A stretch of DNA of 64,000 nt from Mycobacteroides salmoniphilum. Its GTDB lineage: Bacteria > Actinomycetota > Actinomycetes > Mycobacteriales > Mycobacteriaceae. Below are positions 12,409 to 22,203 of this stretch, piece after piece. The notes beneath the pieces are model-generated. The model was not told the DNA's origin. It did no database searches and saw only the letters and a list, made by a program, of their open reading frames with translations. The stretch lies in the NCBI RefSeq assembly GCF_004924335.1, contig NZ_CP024633.1, positions 2,170,001 through 2,234,000 of the forward strand, written 5' to 3'. The translations under genes were made by a program, and so were the position numbers. The number at the start of each line of letters is the position of its first letter. Within the stretch, counting starts at the first letter, position 1.

Positions 12409-12819
12409 ATGCCAGACACGCCGGAGCGCCTCAGCAAGATGCCTGCCGCGCCCTTCGACAAGCTCGTGGGGCTCGAATACACCTCGCTGACACCCGAGGG
12501 AGTGTCCGCCACCCTGACGATCACCGAGAACCTGTTGCAACCCAACGGGATCGTGCACGGCGGCGTGTACTGCTCGGTGGTCGAAAGCGTGGCGAGCGTC
12601 TCCGGGTATATCTGGCGCGCCAACGTGTTGGGGGAGGAGAGCGCGGTGGTCGGGGTCAACAACAACACCGACTTCCTGCGCGCCATCTCATCGGGCACAC
12701 TCACCGCCACGTCCACGCCGATACACCGAGGCCGTCGTCAGCAGCTGTGGCTCGTCACCATTACCGACGGCGAGAGCCGGACAATCGCGCGTGGGCAGGT
12801 TCGCCTACAGAACTTATGA
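12409..12819 (+). CDS. PaaI-family hotdog thioesterase
   Basis: This 136-residue hotdog-fold protein has the acyl-CoA thioesterase signature NGIVHGGVYCSVVES near residue 45, then VVGVNNNTDFLRAISSG and RRQQLWLVTI. It corresponds to Rv1847. The ATG at 12409 has no strong ribosome binding site; ATG 12439 is an alternative start. It lies after the sRNA terminator and ends at a strong hairpin, so it is probably monocistronic. The substrate is unknown; phenylacetyl- or fatty acyl-CoA are the usual candidates for the family. Confidence 0.85.
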   Translation: MPDTPERLSKMPAAPFDKLVGLEYTSLTPEGVSATLTITENLLQPNGIVHGGVYCSVVESVASVSGYIWRANVLGEESAVVGVNNNTDFLRAISSGTLTATSTPIHRGRRQQLWLVTITDGESRTIARGQVRLQNL

Positions 12820-12821
12820 GA

Positions 12822-12856
12822 CTCGGGTGGGCGCGACCCCCGTGCGCCCACCCGAG
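12822..12856 (+). terminator. Hairpin terminator after the thioesterase gene
   Basis: A perfect 13-bp stem CTCGGGTGGGCGC/GCGCCCACCCGAG with a 9-base loop starts 3 bases after the thioesterase stop codon and is followed by TCATTT. Confidence 0.85.
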
Positions 12857-12950
12857 CTCATTTCGAGAGATGTCGGCCGGCCCCCCGATGGTCGGGCCGC
12901 CATCCTCGTCCCCCCGCCTGGATCCAGTCCCCGCTGGATCCAGTGGCTCG

Positions 12951-13718
12951 TCAGCTCAGCTGCAGCTTGTCGACAATCCTGTCGGCCATCTTCTGTACCA
13001 GCTGTTTTGAGTTGCTTCGTGCGCAAATCTGGGTCTGAACAATCACATTCGCGACACCGTTGTAGGACACGAAGCAGCGATACTTACTCGGCCCGTACGC
13101 GAGAGTCCAATTCATCTTCTTGGCGTTTGACGCTGAGACCGACACCGCCACAGGCACCTTCCGACCGCTGGAGTCGGTGAAGTTGTATGTCTTTCCGTCA
13201 CATTCGTTGATCTCATCGGCCGCTGTCGAGAACTGCGCCTGTGCCGCATCCTTGTCCTTATATGCCGCGATGCCTTGGTAGACCTGGGCGTCCGGGTTCT
13301 TCGCATCTCCGAGCAACATCTCGGTCCCACGGAACGCCTCGTAGTCCTTGCTCACCGACTCGACGGTAAGCCCCTGCGTCACATTGCAGCTCGCGTCGTC
13401 AGACTCGGTCGCCGTGAACGGCTTGTCCCGCTTGTTCGTCTTGGCGACTTCCATGTCGAGCGCCTTGGCAATCTCCTCGTCGGTGAACAACGCCGACACC
13501 ATGGCATCCTCGGTGACCTTGTCTTGCCCCGGCCATCCCGTCAGCCCCGCAGGCCCGCTACTGCTCGGAGCCGGGGCTGGCGCGTGTGCGGTCCGCGACG
13601 CTGTCGTGGTGGCAGCCGTTGACATTTCGGTCGCATCCTGCCGGCTGGAACATCCGGACAGTGCCAGTGCGACGATAGCCATCGCACACAACACCGCCCG
13701 CCCTCTCGTGCGTGCCAT
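12951..13718 (-). CDS. PknH-sensor-domain lipoprotein 1
   Basis: This 255-residue lipoprotein starts at ATG 13718, after GAGGGGG. The signal peptide ends in a lipobox LSGC near residue 22, followed by a Thr/Ala/Pro-rich linker. The rest resembles the extracellular sensor domain of the Ser/Thr kinase PknH, with paired cysteines near DDASCNVTQG, INECDGK, YRCFVSY and TQICARS and a terminal DRIVDKL helix. It is the last of four tandem paralogues on the minus strand, 29 bases after the second. These free sensor domains occur in many mycobacterial lipoproteins. Their ligand is unknown. Confidence 0.75.
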   Translation of the reverse strand: MARTRGRAVLCAMAIVALALSGCSSRQDATEMSTAATTTASRTAHAPAPAPSSSGPAGLTGWPGQDKVTEDAMVSALFTDEEIAKALDMEVAKTNKRDKPFTATESDDASCNVTQGLTVESVSKDYEAFRGTEMLLGDAKNPDAQVYQGIAAYKDKDAAQAQFSTAADEINECDGKTYNFTDSSGRKVPVAVSVSASNAKKMNWTLAYGPSKYRCFVSYNGVANVIVQTQICARSNSKQLVQKMADRIVDKLQLS

Positions 13719-13747
13719 GAGGCCCCCTCTCATGTTTTTCGTCGCGA

Positions 13748-14512
13748 TCATGCCGGAATCCACTCGGCCATGCGGTCGACGATCGCGGTGACGATCGGAG
13801 TGCCATTACCGTTCTGGCACAACAGACTCCCGAAGAGTGCGTTGTTCTTGACTCGATAGTCGTAGAAACACCGCCACCCCGCCGGGTTTCCGTCCTTCAG
13901 CTGTTGTCGCACCCACGTCACGCGGGTGGCGTTGTTCGAGAATGGGCCGATCCGCCATTCGATATCGCCCTCGGTCTGACGAGAGTCTTCGCATGATGCC
14001 AGCGACGGGGGATACGCGGCCTGTAGCTGACTCGAGGCGGCCTTCGCATCGGGGAACAGCACCACCGACTGCCAGACGATGTGGTCGTACCGGTCCTCTG
14101 TTTCCTGCAGGCGAGAGCCTCGGAAGGTGGTCCACTCGTCACCAAGGCTCTCGCTGCGCAGCCCCGTGAGGGCCTTGCACTTGCCGGTCGCGGTGGCGTC
14201 GCTGGGCCGTGTGGATTTGAACTCGTACGTCAGTGGGGATCCGACCAGCCGGCCGACGTCATCGGCGGAGATGATGATCGATTCCGCCTTATCGGGCGTG
14301 ACGATCACCGGTGCCGGCGGTTCGAGCGAGGTCGTAACCGGTGGGGCGCTGGATTTGGGGCTTGCGATCGCCCCGTCCCGCCCGTGATCGGTGACCGCCG
14401 ACGTCTCGGTCGCACCTACCGGTATCGGCTTGATGCCCCCGGTCTCAGTGCCACAACTCACCGCGAACATCGCTGCCAAGCCAAGCCATCCCACTGCCAC
14501 GACGTGACGCAT
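13748..14512 (-). CDS. PknH-sensor-domain lipoprotein 2
   Basis: This 254-residue paralogue starts at ATG 14512 behind GGGAGGG. The lipobox AVSC near residue 20 is less canonical than in its neighbours. The sensor domain keeps four cysteines (GKCKAL, ASCEDS, WRCFYDY, LLCQNG) that should form two disulphides outside the membrane, and ends in IVDRMAEWIP. The kinase domain of PknH is absent, so it acts without intrinsic phosphorylation. It shares the GIKPIPV linker region with the fourth paralogue, which suggests a recent duplication within the cluster. Confidence 0.75.
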   Translation of the reverse strand: MRHVVAVGWLGLAAMFAVSCGTETGGIKPIPVGATETSAVTDHGRDGAIASPKSSAPPVTTSLEPPAPVIVTPDKAESIIISADDVGRLVGSPLTYEFKSTRPSDATATGKCKALTGLRSESLGDEWTTFRGSRLQETEDRYDHIVWQSVVLFPDAKAASSQLQAAYPPSLASCEDSRQTEGDIEWRIGPFSNNATRVTWVRQQLKDGNPAGWRCFYDYRVKNNALFGSLLCQNGNGTPIVTAIVDRMAEWIPA

Positions 14513-14611
14513 CCGAATCCCTCCCTGCCGATATCAGGCCCACACCGACCCAAATCATGGCTACATCGGATCGCTCGCGCTCAGTGTTACACGCACGCCA
14601 AGACCGATAAC

Positions 14612-15343
14612 TTACTTCGGTGTGGTGGCCGCCGCCATCCTGTCCGCGATCGCCTTCACTGCCGGACCTCCGTTGCCAAGCTGGCAGACCGTCGCCGAGA
14701 GCAGCAGATTGTCGATGATGCGTGCCTCCAACATGCAACGCCACCCCGAGGGCCGTCCGTCGACGATCTCGTCGAGCACCCACTGCGCACGGTCTTCCGA
14801 TGCATCTCGCACGGATACGCGCCACGTCGTCGTATCAATTTTCAGTTCCTCACCCGAACAACCTCCGACGTCCGCGGGGAACTCTTTCGAATAGGTTTCC
14901 CTGGCATCGGATTTCGACGAGTAAAGCAATACCCGCTGGGTCACCGAGTGAGTGAACGTGTCCTTGTCCTCCCGGTACCAAACATCGCGGTAGGTCGTCC
15001 ATTTGTCGCCGACGTCCACCGCCAGGGGCACCATGAGAGCCTGGCATGACTGCTTGCCGTCGATCGTCGATGTTCGCGGGTTCGATGACTTTCCCTCGTA
15101 TTCGAGGGTGGAGCCAATGAGCTCCGCGACGTCCTTTCTGGGGACGATGAGCGAGTTCGCCTTGTCGGGACTGATCGCATCCGCCGCCGATGTCGATGTG
15201 TTCGACGCACCCGATGCCGCTGATGGCCCGGACGTCGCCGGGCCCTGCTGGCCACCTCCGAAAAATGAGCATCCTGTCAGGACAATGGCGGTACACACTG
15301 CGACGGCAGTCTTTCGGTATGCCGATTCGGTCGTCACGGCCAT
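14612..15343 (-). CDS. PknH-sensor-domain lipoprotein 3
   Basis: This paralogue of about 243 residues has a signal peptide ending in the lipobox LTGC (VLTGCSFFGGG). The most likely start is ATG 15343, or GTG 15337, which has a better spacing from AAAGGA. The frame is open further upstream, but that part overlaps the fourth paralogue and is not signal-like. Sensor-domain cysteines occur at QSCQAL, GGCSGE, WRCMLEA and TVCQLG. It begins 5 bases after the end of paralogue 4, so these two are likely cotranscribed. Confidence 0.72.
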   Translation of the reverse strand: MAVTTESAYRKTAVAVCTAIVLTGCSFFGGGQQGPATSGPSAASGASNTSTSAADAISPDKANSLIVPRKDVAELIGSTLEYEGKSSNPRTSTIDGKQSCQALMVPLAVDVGDKWTTYRDVWYREDKDTFTHSVTQRVLLYSSKSDARETYSKEFPADVGGCSGEELKIDTTTWRVSVRDASEDRAQWVLDEIVDGRPSGWRCMLEARIIDNLLLSATVCQLGNGGPAVKAIADRMAAATTPK

Positions 15344-15348
15344 TCCTT

Positions 15349-16104
15349 TCACTGCGGGATCCATGCTGCGATCCGGTCGGTAATGGTCGTCACGCCGGGG
15401 ACGCCGTCGCCGTATTGGCATAGGTAGGTTCCGAAAAGCACGTTGTTCTTGTTGCGGAAGTCGAAGAAGCAGTGCCAGCTCGCGGTTTGCGCGACCTGGA
15501 GTTGATTCCATCGGGCCGCGGTATCACTGATCTCCGCGATGTTGGTGATCTTCCACTTTTGATCTTGTTTGGAAATCTCCGCATTCGTGCATGTTCTCGA
15601 CGCGGATGGGGGAAACGCCCGTGTGAAGGCCGCTGCGGCCTCCGCGCGGGTGGGATACAGAACGGCCACCTGGCTCACGATGTACGCAGTCGTGTCCTTG
15701 GTCTCTCGGTAGTAGTTCCAGCGGTAGGTGGTCCATTCGGATCCCAATTGGCCGGCGCGCGGATTGTCCAGGTTCACGCAATCCCCCGCGCCGCCCACGG
15801 CATCGGTCGGCGGTGCCGAGGTGTTGTCGTCGTATTCCAGCGTGGTTCCCAGGATCTTCCCCACATCGGCACGCGAGCCCAGAATCGAGTCAATCTTCTC
15901 CGGCGTGACCACCAGAGGTGGCGGCGCGGGCGCCTTGGTGGTGGCGGGGATGGATGCGGGAGCCGACGTGCCCGCCGTCATCGGCATGTCCGCGGCAGTG
16001 GTGGTCGGTGCGGACACCGGTTTGATGCCCTCGCTGGGCTGGCTGCACCCGGCTATCAGCAGCGCGGCCGACACCACGCACCCCACGCTCATTCCATACC
16101 TCAT
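15349..16104 (-). CDS. PknH-sensor-domain lipoprotein 4
   Basis: This paralogue of about 251 residues is first in the direction of transcription. The ATG at 16104 follows AGGAGGG by 6 bases. The signal peptide ends in the lipobox IAGC near residue 20, followed by a Thr/Ala/Pro linker of 40-50 residues and the sensor domain, with cysteines at GDCVNL, RTCTNAE, WHCFFDF and YLCQYG and a terminal DRIAAWIPQ. Its promoter region lies opposite ureA and is shared with it. All four genes face away from the urease operon. Confidence 0.75.
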   Translation of the reverse strand: MRYGMSVGCVVSAALLIAGCSQPSEGIKPVSAPTTTAADMPMTAGTSAPASIPATTKAPAPPPLVVTPEKIDSILGSRADVGKILGTTLEYDDNTSAPPTDAVGGAGDCVNLDNPRAGQLGSEWTTYRWNYYRETKDTTAYIVSQVAVLYPTRAEAAAAFTRAFPPSASRTCTNAEISKQDQKWKITNIAEISDTAARWNQLQVAQTASWHCFFDFRNKNNVLFGTYLCQYGDGVPGVTTITDRIAAWIPQ

Positions 16105-16246
16105 CGCGCACCCTCCTGATCGACTCCGCACCCAGCGCGTTTCCGAGGATTCTCGCACTCGCGATCGCGACCGCACGGCAAAACTCATCGGTGCGCCACG
16201 ACGTCGGCAATGCCGGGTTGCCCGGATCGTGGCAGGATCGCCCCTT

Positions 16247-16549
16247 ATGCGATTGACCCCGCACGAGCAGGAACGGCTGCTCATCTCGTATGCGGCGGAA
16301 TTGGCGCGCCGCCGCCAGTCCCGAGGCCTGCGCCTCAACCATCCCGAAGCGATCGCGATGATCACCGATCATCTCCTGGAAGGTGCCCGTGACGGCCGCA
16401 CCGTCTCGGAATTGATGGCCAGCGGCCGCGAGGTGCTCGGGCGTGACGATGTCATGGACGGCGTGCCCGAGATGATCCCGGATGTCCAGGTGGAGGCAAC
16501 TTTTCCTGACGGCACGAAACTCGTTACTGTGCATCACCCGATCGGATGA
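16247..16549 (+). CDS. ureA: Urease gamma subunit
   Basis: This 100-residue structural subunit has [24 protein letters not shown] at its start (split here only to quote it) and the conserved [10 protein letters not shown] and [21 protein letters not shown]. The start ATG 16247 follows GCAGGA. It is the first gene of ureABCFGD, whose junctions mostly overlap, so the subunits are translationally coupled. Urease hydrolyses urea to ammonia and carbamate in the cytosol. The order matches Rv1848-Rv1853. Confidence 0.96.
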   Translation: MRLTPHEQERLLISYAAELARRRQSRGLRLNHPEAIAMITDHLLEGARDGRTVSELMASGREVLGRDDVMDGVPEMIPDVQVEATFPDGTKLVTVHHPIG

Positions 16550-16878
16550 GCCACATGATTCCCGGCGAATACCTCTTCGCGCCAGACGCCATCGAACTCA
16601 ACGCTGGTGCGACCGTCATCGAGCTCGACGTCGTCAACACCGGCGACCGTCCGGTACAGGTGGGCAGCCACGTCCACTTCCCTCAATCCAACCCGGCACT
16701 TGATTTCGACCGGGAGGCCGCGCATGGGCACCGCTTACATATTCCCGCTGGTACCGCGGTTCGCTTTGAACCCGGTGTCGCCCAGAAGGTTCGGCTGGTG
16801 CCCTTGCGCGGTCGCCGTGAAGTGCACGGACTGACGCTCGATGCTCCGGGGCGGCTGGATGGCGGTGAACCCGCATGA
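16546..16878 (+). CDS. ureB: Urease beta subunit
   Basis: This 110-residue subunit carries [18 protein letters not shown], then IQ-type conserved [13 protein letters not shown] and [15 protein letters not shown], all typical of UreB. Its ATG overlaps the ureA stop codon (ATGA). The short MSH extension before MIPGEY may not be used if initiation occurs at the second ATG (16555). Confidence 0.95.
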   Translation: MSHMIPGEYLFAPDAIELNAGATVIELDVVNTGDRPVQVGSHVHFPQSNPALDFDREAAHGHRLHIPAGTAVRFEPGVAQKVRLVPLRGRREVHGLTLDAPGRLDGGEPA

Positions 16879-18608
16879 CCCGGCTGTCGCGGGAGCATTA
16901 CGCCAAGCTGTACGGACCGACGACGGGTGACCGCATCCGATTGGCCGATACCGATCTGCTCATCGAGATCACCGAAGACCGATGTGGCGGTCCCGGATTG
17001 GCGGGCGAAGAGGCAGTCTTCGGCGGTGGCAAGGTGCTGCGCGAGTCGATGGGGCAGAGCCGTCTCACCCGCGCCGAAGGAGCACCCGACACCGTCATCA
17101 CCGGCGCTGTCATCATCGACCACTGGGGGATCATCAAGGCCGACATTGGCATTCGGGACGGCCGAATCGTCGGCATCGGCAAGGCAGGCAACCCGGACAT
17201 CATGGACGGGGTTCATCCCCAGCTGATAGTCGGCCCGTCCACCGAGATCATCGCCGGCAATGACCGGATCGTCACGGCGGGCGGCATCGACTGTCACGTC
17301 CATTTCATCTGCCCGCAGCTGGTCGACGAGGCCATCGGTGGTGGCATCACCACCATGATCGGGGGTGGCACCGGCCCCGCGGAGGGCAGCAAGGCCACCA
17401 CGGTGACGCCCGGCGCATGGCATCTGGGCCGGATGTTGCAAGCACTCGACAGCTGGCCGGTGAACGTGCTGCTGCTGGGCAAGGGCAACACCGTAAACCC
17501 CGAATCGATGTGGGAGCAATTGCGCGGCGGTGCGGCAGGTTTCAAGCTGCATGAGGACTGGGGCACCACGCCCGCGGTGATCGATGCCTGCCTGCGCGTC
17601 GCGGATGAGGCGGATGTTCAGGTCGCCCTGCACTCGGACACCCTCAACGAAACAGGTTTTGTCGAAGGCACTTTGGAGGCGATCGCGGGACGCGCGATCC
17701 ACGCTTACCACACCGAGGGCGCCGGTGGAGGCCATGCTCCAGACATCATTACCGTGGCCAGCCACCCGAATGTGATGCCCAGCTCCACCAATCCCACGCG
17801 CCCACACACCGTCAACACTCTCGACGAGCATCTCGACATGCTCATGGTCTGCCACCATCTCAATGCCGCCGTGCCGGAGGATCTTGCCTTCGCCGAGAGC
17901 CGGATTCGTCCGTCCACGATCGCGGCCGAGGACCTACTGCACGATATCGGTGCCATCTCGATGATCGGCAGTGACAGCCAGGCCATGGGGCGTATCGGCG
18001 AAGTGGTGATGCGCACCTGGCAGACCGCGCACGTCATGAAGAAGCGCCGCGGCGCGCTGGAAGGGGACCCTGCCGGAGCCAAGGGTAACGACAACAACCG
18101 GGTCCGCCGGTATGTCGCGAAATACACCATCTGCCCGGCGATTACCCACGGCATCGATCACGAGCTGGGTTCCATCGAAGTCGGCAAGCTGGCCGATCTG
18201 GTGTTGTGGGAACCGGCGTTCTTCGGGGTCCGGCCGCACGTGGTCATCAAGGGCGGTGCCATCGCGTGGGCGGCCATGGGTGATGCCAATGCCTCCATTC
18301 CCACCCCGCAGCCCGTGCTGCCTCGGCCCATGTTCGGCGCGATGCCCAACGTGGCACCGGGGTTGGCCGTGCATTTCGTCTCGCCGACGGCCATCGAGGA
18401 CGACCTCGCCGCGCGGCTTGCGCTGCGGCGCAGACTGGTTCCCACTCGCAATGTCCGCCATCGCGGCAAGGCCGACCTGCCCTTGAACAACGCGATGCCG
18501 GACATCCGAGTGGATCCGGATACCTTCACCGTACGTATCGACGGCGAGGTGTGGCAGGAGCAGCCGGCCACCGAACTGCCCATGGCGCAACGGTATTTCC
18601 TGTTCTGA
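16875..18608 (+). CDS. ureC: Urease alpha (catalytic) subunit
   Basis: This 577-residue catalytic subunit has nickel-ligand histidines in [10 protein letters not shown] (H141 and H143), the carbamylated lysine K224 in [12 protein letters not shown], further metal or active-site segments [12 protein letters not shown] and GSDSQAMGR, and the flap region MVCHHLN. All key residues are present, so an active di-nickel urease is expected. It overlaps ureB by 4 bases and ureF by 1 base. Confidence 0.97.
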   Translation: MTRLSREHYAKLYGPTTGDRIRLADTDLLIEITEDRCGGPGLAGEEAVFGGGKVLRESMGQSRLTRAEGAPDTVITGAVIIDHWGIIKADIGIRDGRIVGIGKAGNPDIMDGVHPQLIVGPSTEIIAGNDRIVTAGGIDCHVHFICPQLVDEAIGGGITTMIGGGTGPAEGSKATTVTPGAWHLGRMLQALDSWPVNVLLLGKGNTVNPESMWEQLRGGAAGFKLHEDWGTTPAVIDACLRVADEADVQVALHSDTLNETGFVEGTLEAIAGRAIHAYHTEGAGGGHAPDIITVASHPNVMPSSTNPTRPHTVNTLDEHLDMLMVCHHLNAAVPEDLAFAESRIRPSTIAAEDLLHDIGAISMIGSDSQAMGRIGEVVMRTWQTAHVMKKRRGALEGDPAGAKGNDNNRVRRYVAKYTICPAITHGIDHELGSIEVGKLADLVLWEPAFFGVRPHVVIKGGAIAWAAMGDANASIPTPQPVLPRPMFGAMPNVAPGLAVHFVSPTAIEDDLAARLALRRRLVPTRNVRHRGKADLPLNNAMPDIRVDPDTFTVRIDGEVWQEQPATELPMAQRYFLF

Positions 18609-19261
18609 TGGGGTCTACCGATGCGTCTGCGACGTCCGCCCTGCTGCTGTCACTGGCTGATTCCCGATTGCCGACCGGGTCGCATGTGCATTCCGGCGGG
18701 GTGGAAGAGGCCATAGCCCAGGGGCTCGTGCGGGACGGTGCGACGCTCAATGCCTATCTACGGCGCCGCATCCGGACTCATGGCCTTGTCGCGGCGTCCA
18801 TCGCTGCCGCCATCACGTCGGGGCGGCTGGATCCGGTGCGTGCGGATGCCGAAACGGACGCACGCACGCCGTCGCAGGCCGCGCGAGAGGCCTCCCGCGC
18901 CCAGGGCCGCGGACTCAAGCGCCTGGCCGGGAGCGCCTGGCCGCATATCGATTGGCCCGCGCACGGCCGGCAGCCACATCTGGCCGTGGTGTACGGCATC
19001 ATGGGCGCGGCAGCAGGTTTGTCGGGCCGCGATATCGCCCTCGTCGTCGTGTACACGACCCTGACCGGGTCGGCCACGGCAGGACAGCGACTGCTGGCTC
19101 TGGACCCGGCGGAGGTAGCGGTCGGCACCCTGGCCCTGACGGGACTGTGTGAGGAGACCGCGACACTGGCCAGTTCCGGGCTGGCCTGCCTGTCGGACCC
19201 GCTCCTGGATGTGCTCGCCGAGCAGCATCTCACACGCGAACGCCCGCTGTTTGTTTCGTAG
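18608..19261 (+). CDS. ureF: Urease accessory protein UreF
   Basis: This 217-residue accessory protein starts at ATG 18608, one base inside the ureC stop codon. LLLSLADSRLPTGSHVHSGGVEEAI is typical of UreF (here listed as LLSLADSRLPTGS followed by HSGGVEEA). UreF works with UreD and UreG in the GTP-dependent nickel-loading complex. The 46-base gap to ureG is the only sizeable gap in the operon. Confidence 0.93.
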   Translation: MGSTDASATSALLLSLADSRLPTGSHVHSGGVEEAIAQGLVRDGATLNAYLRRRIRTHGLVAASIAAAITSGRLDPVRADAETDARTPSQAAREASRAQGRGLKRLAGSAWPHIDWPAHGRQPHLAVVYGIMGAAAGLSGRDIALVVVYTTLTGSATAGQRLLALDPAEVAVGTLALTGLCEETATLASSGLACLSDPLLDVLAEQHLTRERPLFVS

Positions 19262-19307
19262 TTCTTAGGGTTTTAGGCTTTTCACGCACAACCACGATTG
19301 GATCAAC

Positions 19308-19982
19308 ATGCCACCGCACCTCCTCGACGGCCAGCCCCATCAGCACATCGACAGGCCGCGCCGGGTCCGTCAACCGGGGGAGCCGCTGCGCATCGGGATC
19401 GGCGGGCCGGTGGGGTCGGGTAAAACCGCGCTGGTTGCCGCGCTGTGCCGCACGCTGCGCGACGAGATCTCGGTGGCGGTGCTGACCAACGACATCTACA
19501 CCACCGAGGATGCCGACTTTCTGCGCCGCCACGCGGTACTTCCCGATGAGCGCATCACCGCGGTGCAGACCGGCGGCTGCCCGCACACCGCGATCCGCGA
19601 CGACATCACCGCGAACCTGGATGCCATCGAGGATCTCATCGCGACCAATGATCCACTCGACCTGATCCTCGTCGAATCGGGTGGCGATAACCTGACCGCC
19701 ACCTTCTCCTCGGGCCTGATCGACGTGCAGATTTTCGTGGTCGACGTCGCCGGTGGTGACAAGGTGCCACGCAAAGGCGGTCCCGGCGTTACCTTCTCGG
19801 ACCTGCTGGTCATCAACAAGACCGATCTTGCACCCATGGTGGGGGCCGATTTGGGCGTGATGGCCCGTGATGCGGCGGCGGTACGCGAAGGCCGGCCTAC
19901 CGCGATGATCTCGTTGACCGAGGACCCGACGGCCGCCGAGGTGTTGGCGTGGGTGCGGCACCATCTGGATCATGCGCACTGA
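19308..19982 (+). CDS. ureG: Urease accessory GTPase UreG
   Basis: This 224-residue SIMIBI-class GTPase has the P-loop [13 protein letters not shown] near residue 30, [15 protein letters not shown], the metal-binding CPH in [11 protein letters not shown], and NKTDLAP for guanine recognition. The N-terminus contains several histidines ([12 protein letters not shown]) that could bind nickel. The operon has no ureE, as in other mycobacteria, so this His-bearing tail may compensate. It overlaps ureD by 11 bases. Confidence 0.95.
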   Translation: MPPHLLDGQPHQHIDRPRRVRQPGEPLRIGIGGPVGSGKTALVAALCRTLRDEISVAVLTNDIYTTEDADFLRRHAVLPDERITAVQTGGCPHTAIRDDITANLDAIEDLIATNDPLDLILVESGGDNLTATFSSGLIDVQIFVVDVAGGDKVPRKGGPGVTFSDLLVINKTDLAPMVGADLGVMARDAAAVREGRPTAMISLTEDPTAAEVLAWVRHHLDHAH

Positions 19983-20619
19983 CGTCGAGATCATTGCGGA
20001 GAAGGGCCGACTCCCACGCTTGCGCTGTTCAGGAAGCCTGCAGTGCCGACTGACCGACGCCGATACCGTGCACCTGGTCGGCGTGGCGGCGAGTCCGCTT
20101 GGTGGCGACGAGATCTCGGTGCGCATCGAAGTCGGTGAAGGGGTGCTGTTGCGAGTGCGGTCCGTGGCGGCCGCGGTGGCCCTGCCCGGCCGCGACACCC
20201 TTCAGTCCTCGACGGCGTGGGACTGTTCGGTGGCGGGCGGGCTGGACCTCGACCCGGCGCCCACCATCGTGGCGGCCACCGCCTCTCACCACTCTCACGT
20301 CACCGTTCGCGGATCGGTTAATGCGAGCCTGCGGCTGCGCGAGCGCGTGCAGATCGGCAGGACAGGGGAGTCGTCGGGATTCTGGACCGGCCAGCTCGAC
20401 GCGGATATCGACGATCGGCCGCTACTACGTCATCGTGTCGAACTCGGCGCCGGATCGGTGACCGATGACGAACTCGGTCGCCCTCTCGCACTGATCAGCG
20501 AATTGTGCTACCCCGCAATGGATTCCACGCCGCCCAGTCCGGTCGACGCCACCGTACTACGCCTCGCGGGTGACGCCACCCTGCTTACCTGGCAGGGGCG
20601 GCGTCTTCCGTCGGACTAA
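19972..20619 (+). CDS. ureD: Urease accessory protein UreD/UreH
   Basis: This 215-residue protein begins inside ureG. It shows UreD-type features: [20 protein letters not shown] near the start (in pieces RCSGSLQC and TVHLVG), [15 protein letters not shown], and [19 protein letters not shown]. UreD is the scaffold that binds apo-urease and recruits UreF-UreG. It is the last gene of the operon and ends 6 bases from the convergent ndh. Confidence 0.9.
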   Translation: MRTDVEIIAEKGRLPRLRCSGSLQCRLTDADTVHLVGVAASPLGGDEISVRIEVGEGVLLRVRSVAAAVALPGRDTLQSSTAWDCSVAGGLDLDPAPTIVAATASHHSHVTVRGSVNASLRLRERVQIGRTGESSGFWTGQLDADIDDRPLLRHRVELGAGSVTDDELGRPLALISELCYPAMDSTPPSPVDATVLRLAGDATLLTWQGRRLPSD

Positions 20620-20625
20620 CCCTGA

Positions 20626-22080
20626 CTAGCTCGCGGCCTTTTCCTCTTGCGGCTGCGCGATGGCATCCTCGTCGCCGTTCTTCTCGGCGACGAGTTCCTC
20701 AAGCTGATCCAGGCGTGTTCGCGCCCAGGCCTGCTGTTCGGTGATGGCCATCTGCCCGCGTGAGCGCGTGATGAAGGCGATGGACCACAGGATCAGCGTC
20801 ACCAGCCGGTTCTTGAAGCCAACGAGGTAGACGAGGTGCAGTGCCAACCACATGACCCACGCGATGAACCCGCTGAACTCCAACCGGCCGATCTTGCACA
20901 CCGCGCTGTATCGCGACACGGTGGCCATCGAACCCTTGTCGAAGAACTTGAACGGGGGGCGTTCTGTGGCGCTACGCCCCTTCAGCTCGGCCTTGATCTG
21001 CTTGGCCGCATAGCGCCCACCCTGAATGGCGCCCTGGGCGACACCGGGCACACCGTCGACCGCCATCATGTCGCCGACCACGAAGACGTTCGGGTGACCC
21101 GGAATCGAGAGGTCCGAACCGACCTTCACGCGTCCGGCGCGGTCCAGCTCGACACCCGACTGCTCGGCCAGGTTCTTGCCCAGGGGGCTCGCGGACACGC
21201 CTGCCGACCACACCTTGCACCAGGATTCGATGCGTTCCACGGTGCCGTCGGAATGCTTGACGGTCAGTCCGTTGCGGTCCACATCGGTGACCATGGCGCC
21301 CAACTGGATCTCAACACCGAGCTTCTCCAAACGCTTGCGCGCCTTGTCTCCCAGCTTTGGGCCGAAGGGCGGCAGTACCGCCGTCGCGGCATCGAGCAGG
21401 ATGACCCGGGCATCGGTGGGATCGATGTTCCGGAAGGTGCCCTTGAGGGTCTCGTTGGCCAGTTCGGCGATCTGCCCGGCCATCTCGACACCGGTCGGAC
21501 CGGCACCCACCACCGTGAAGGTCATCAGCTTGCGGCGCCGGACGGGGTCACTGGAGCGTTCGGCCTGCTCGAAGGCGCCCAGAATGCGGCCGCGCAGCTC
21601 CAGAGCGTCATCGATGGACTTCATACCCGGAGCCCACTCGGCGAAGTGGTCGTTCCCGAAGTAGGACTGACCCGCACCCGCGGCGACGATCAGGCTGTCG
21701 TACGGCGTGGAGTAGTCATGCCCGAGCAGCGAGGAATGAACGACCTGATTCTCCAGATCGATGCTGGTCACATCGCCGAGAACCACCTGCGCGTTGTCCT
21801 GGTCCTTCAAGATCTGGCGCGTCGGGGGAGCGATCTCCCCTTCGGAGATGATCCCGGTGGCCACTTGGTACAGCAGCGGCTGGAACAGATGGTGGGTGGT
21901 GCGCGCGATCAGCGTGACGTCGACGTTGGCACGTTTGAGGGTCTTCGCGGCGGTCAGGCCGCCGAACCCCGACCCGATGATGACGACCCGGTGTGTCGGT
22001 GTCAGCGCGTCCTTGATCTTGGGCTTCGGATTGGCCTCGGCAGGCGCCGCAGAGCTGGCGGCGTCTGGTGTCGTGCTCAT
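20626..22080 (-). CDS. ndh: Type II NADH dehydrogenase
   Basis: This 484-residue, single-subunit, non-proton-pumping NADH:menaquinone oxidoreductase has an N-terminal FAD motif VVIIGSGFGGLTAAKTL (about residue 32), an NADH motif TFTVVGAGPTGVEMAGQ (about residue 190) and VFVVGDMMAVDGVPGVAQGA. The C-terminal hydrophobic segments (FIAWVMWLALHLVYLVG and LILWSIAFI) anchor it to the membrane face. It corresponds to Rv1854c. An ATG start at 22080 lies behind GAGGAG. It feeds electrons into the menaquinone pool used by the cytochrome bc complex. Confidence 0.95.
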   Translation of the reverse strand: MSTTPDAASSAAPAEANPKPKIKDALTPTHRVVIIGSGFGGLTAAKTLKRANVDVTLIARTTHHLFQPLLYQVATGIISEGEIAPPTRQILKDQDNAQVVLGDVTSIDLENQVVHSSLLGHDYSTPYDSLIVAAGAGQSYFGNDHFAEWAPGMKSIDDALELRGRILGAFEQAERSSDPVRRRKLMTFTVVGAGPTGVEMAGQIAELANETLKGTFRNIDPTDARVILLDAATAVLPPFGPKLGDKARKRLEKLGVEIQLGAMVTDVDRNGLTVKHSDGTVERIESWCKVWSAGVSASPLGKNLAEQSGVELDRAGRVKVGSDLSIPGHPNVFVVGDMMAVDGVPGVAQGAIQGGRYAAKQIKAELKGRSATERPPFKFFDKGSMATVSRYSAVCKIGRLEFSGFIAWVMWLALHLVYLVGFKNRLVTLILWSIAFITRSRGQMAITEQQAWARTRLDQLEELVAEKNGDEDAIAQPQEEKAAS

Positions 22081-22203
22081 CGATCACTCCTCATCGAATG
22101 GTGTCTCAACTGGGCTTATTCACCTTGTCTGACACTTGGTGCAACACCCCAACCGTAGTCGGGATTTCCCCTCACGTCGCGTCAGTTAGTTTAGCGAAAT
22201 ATC

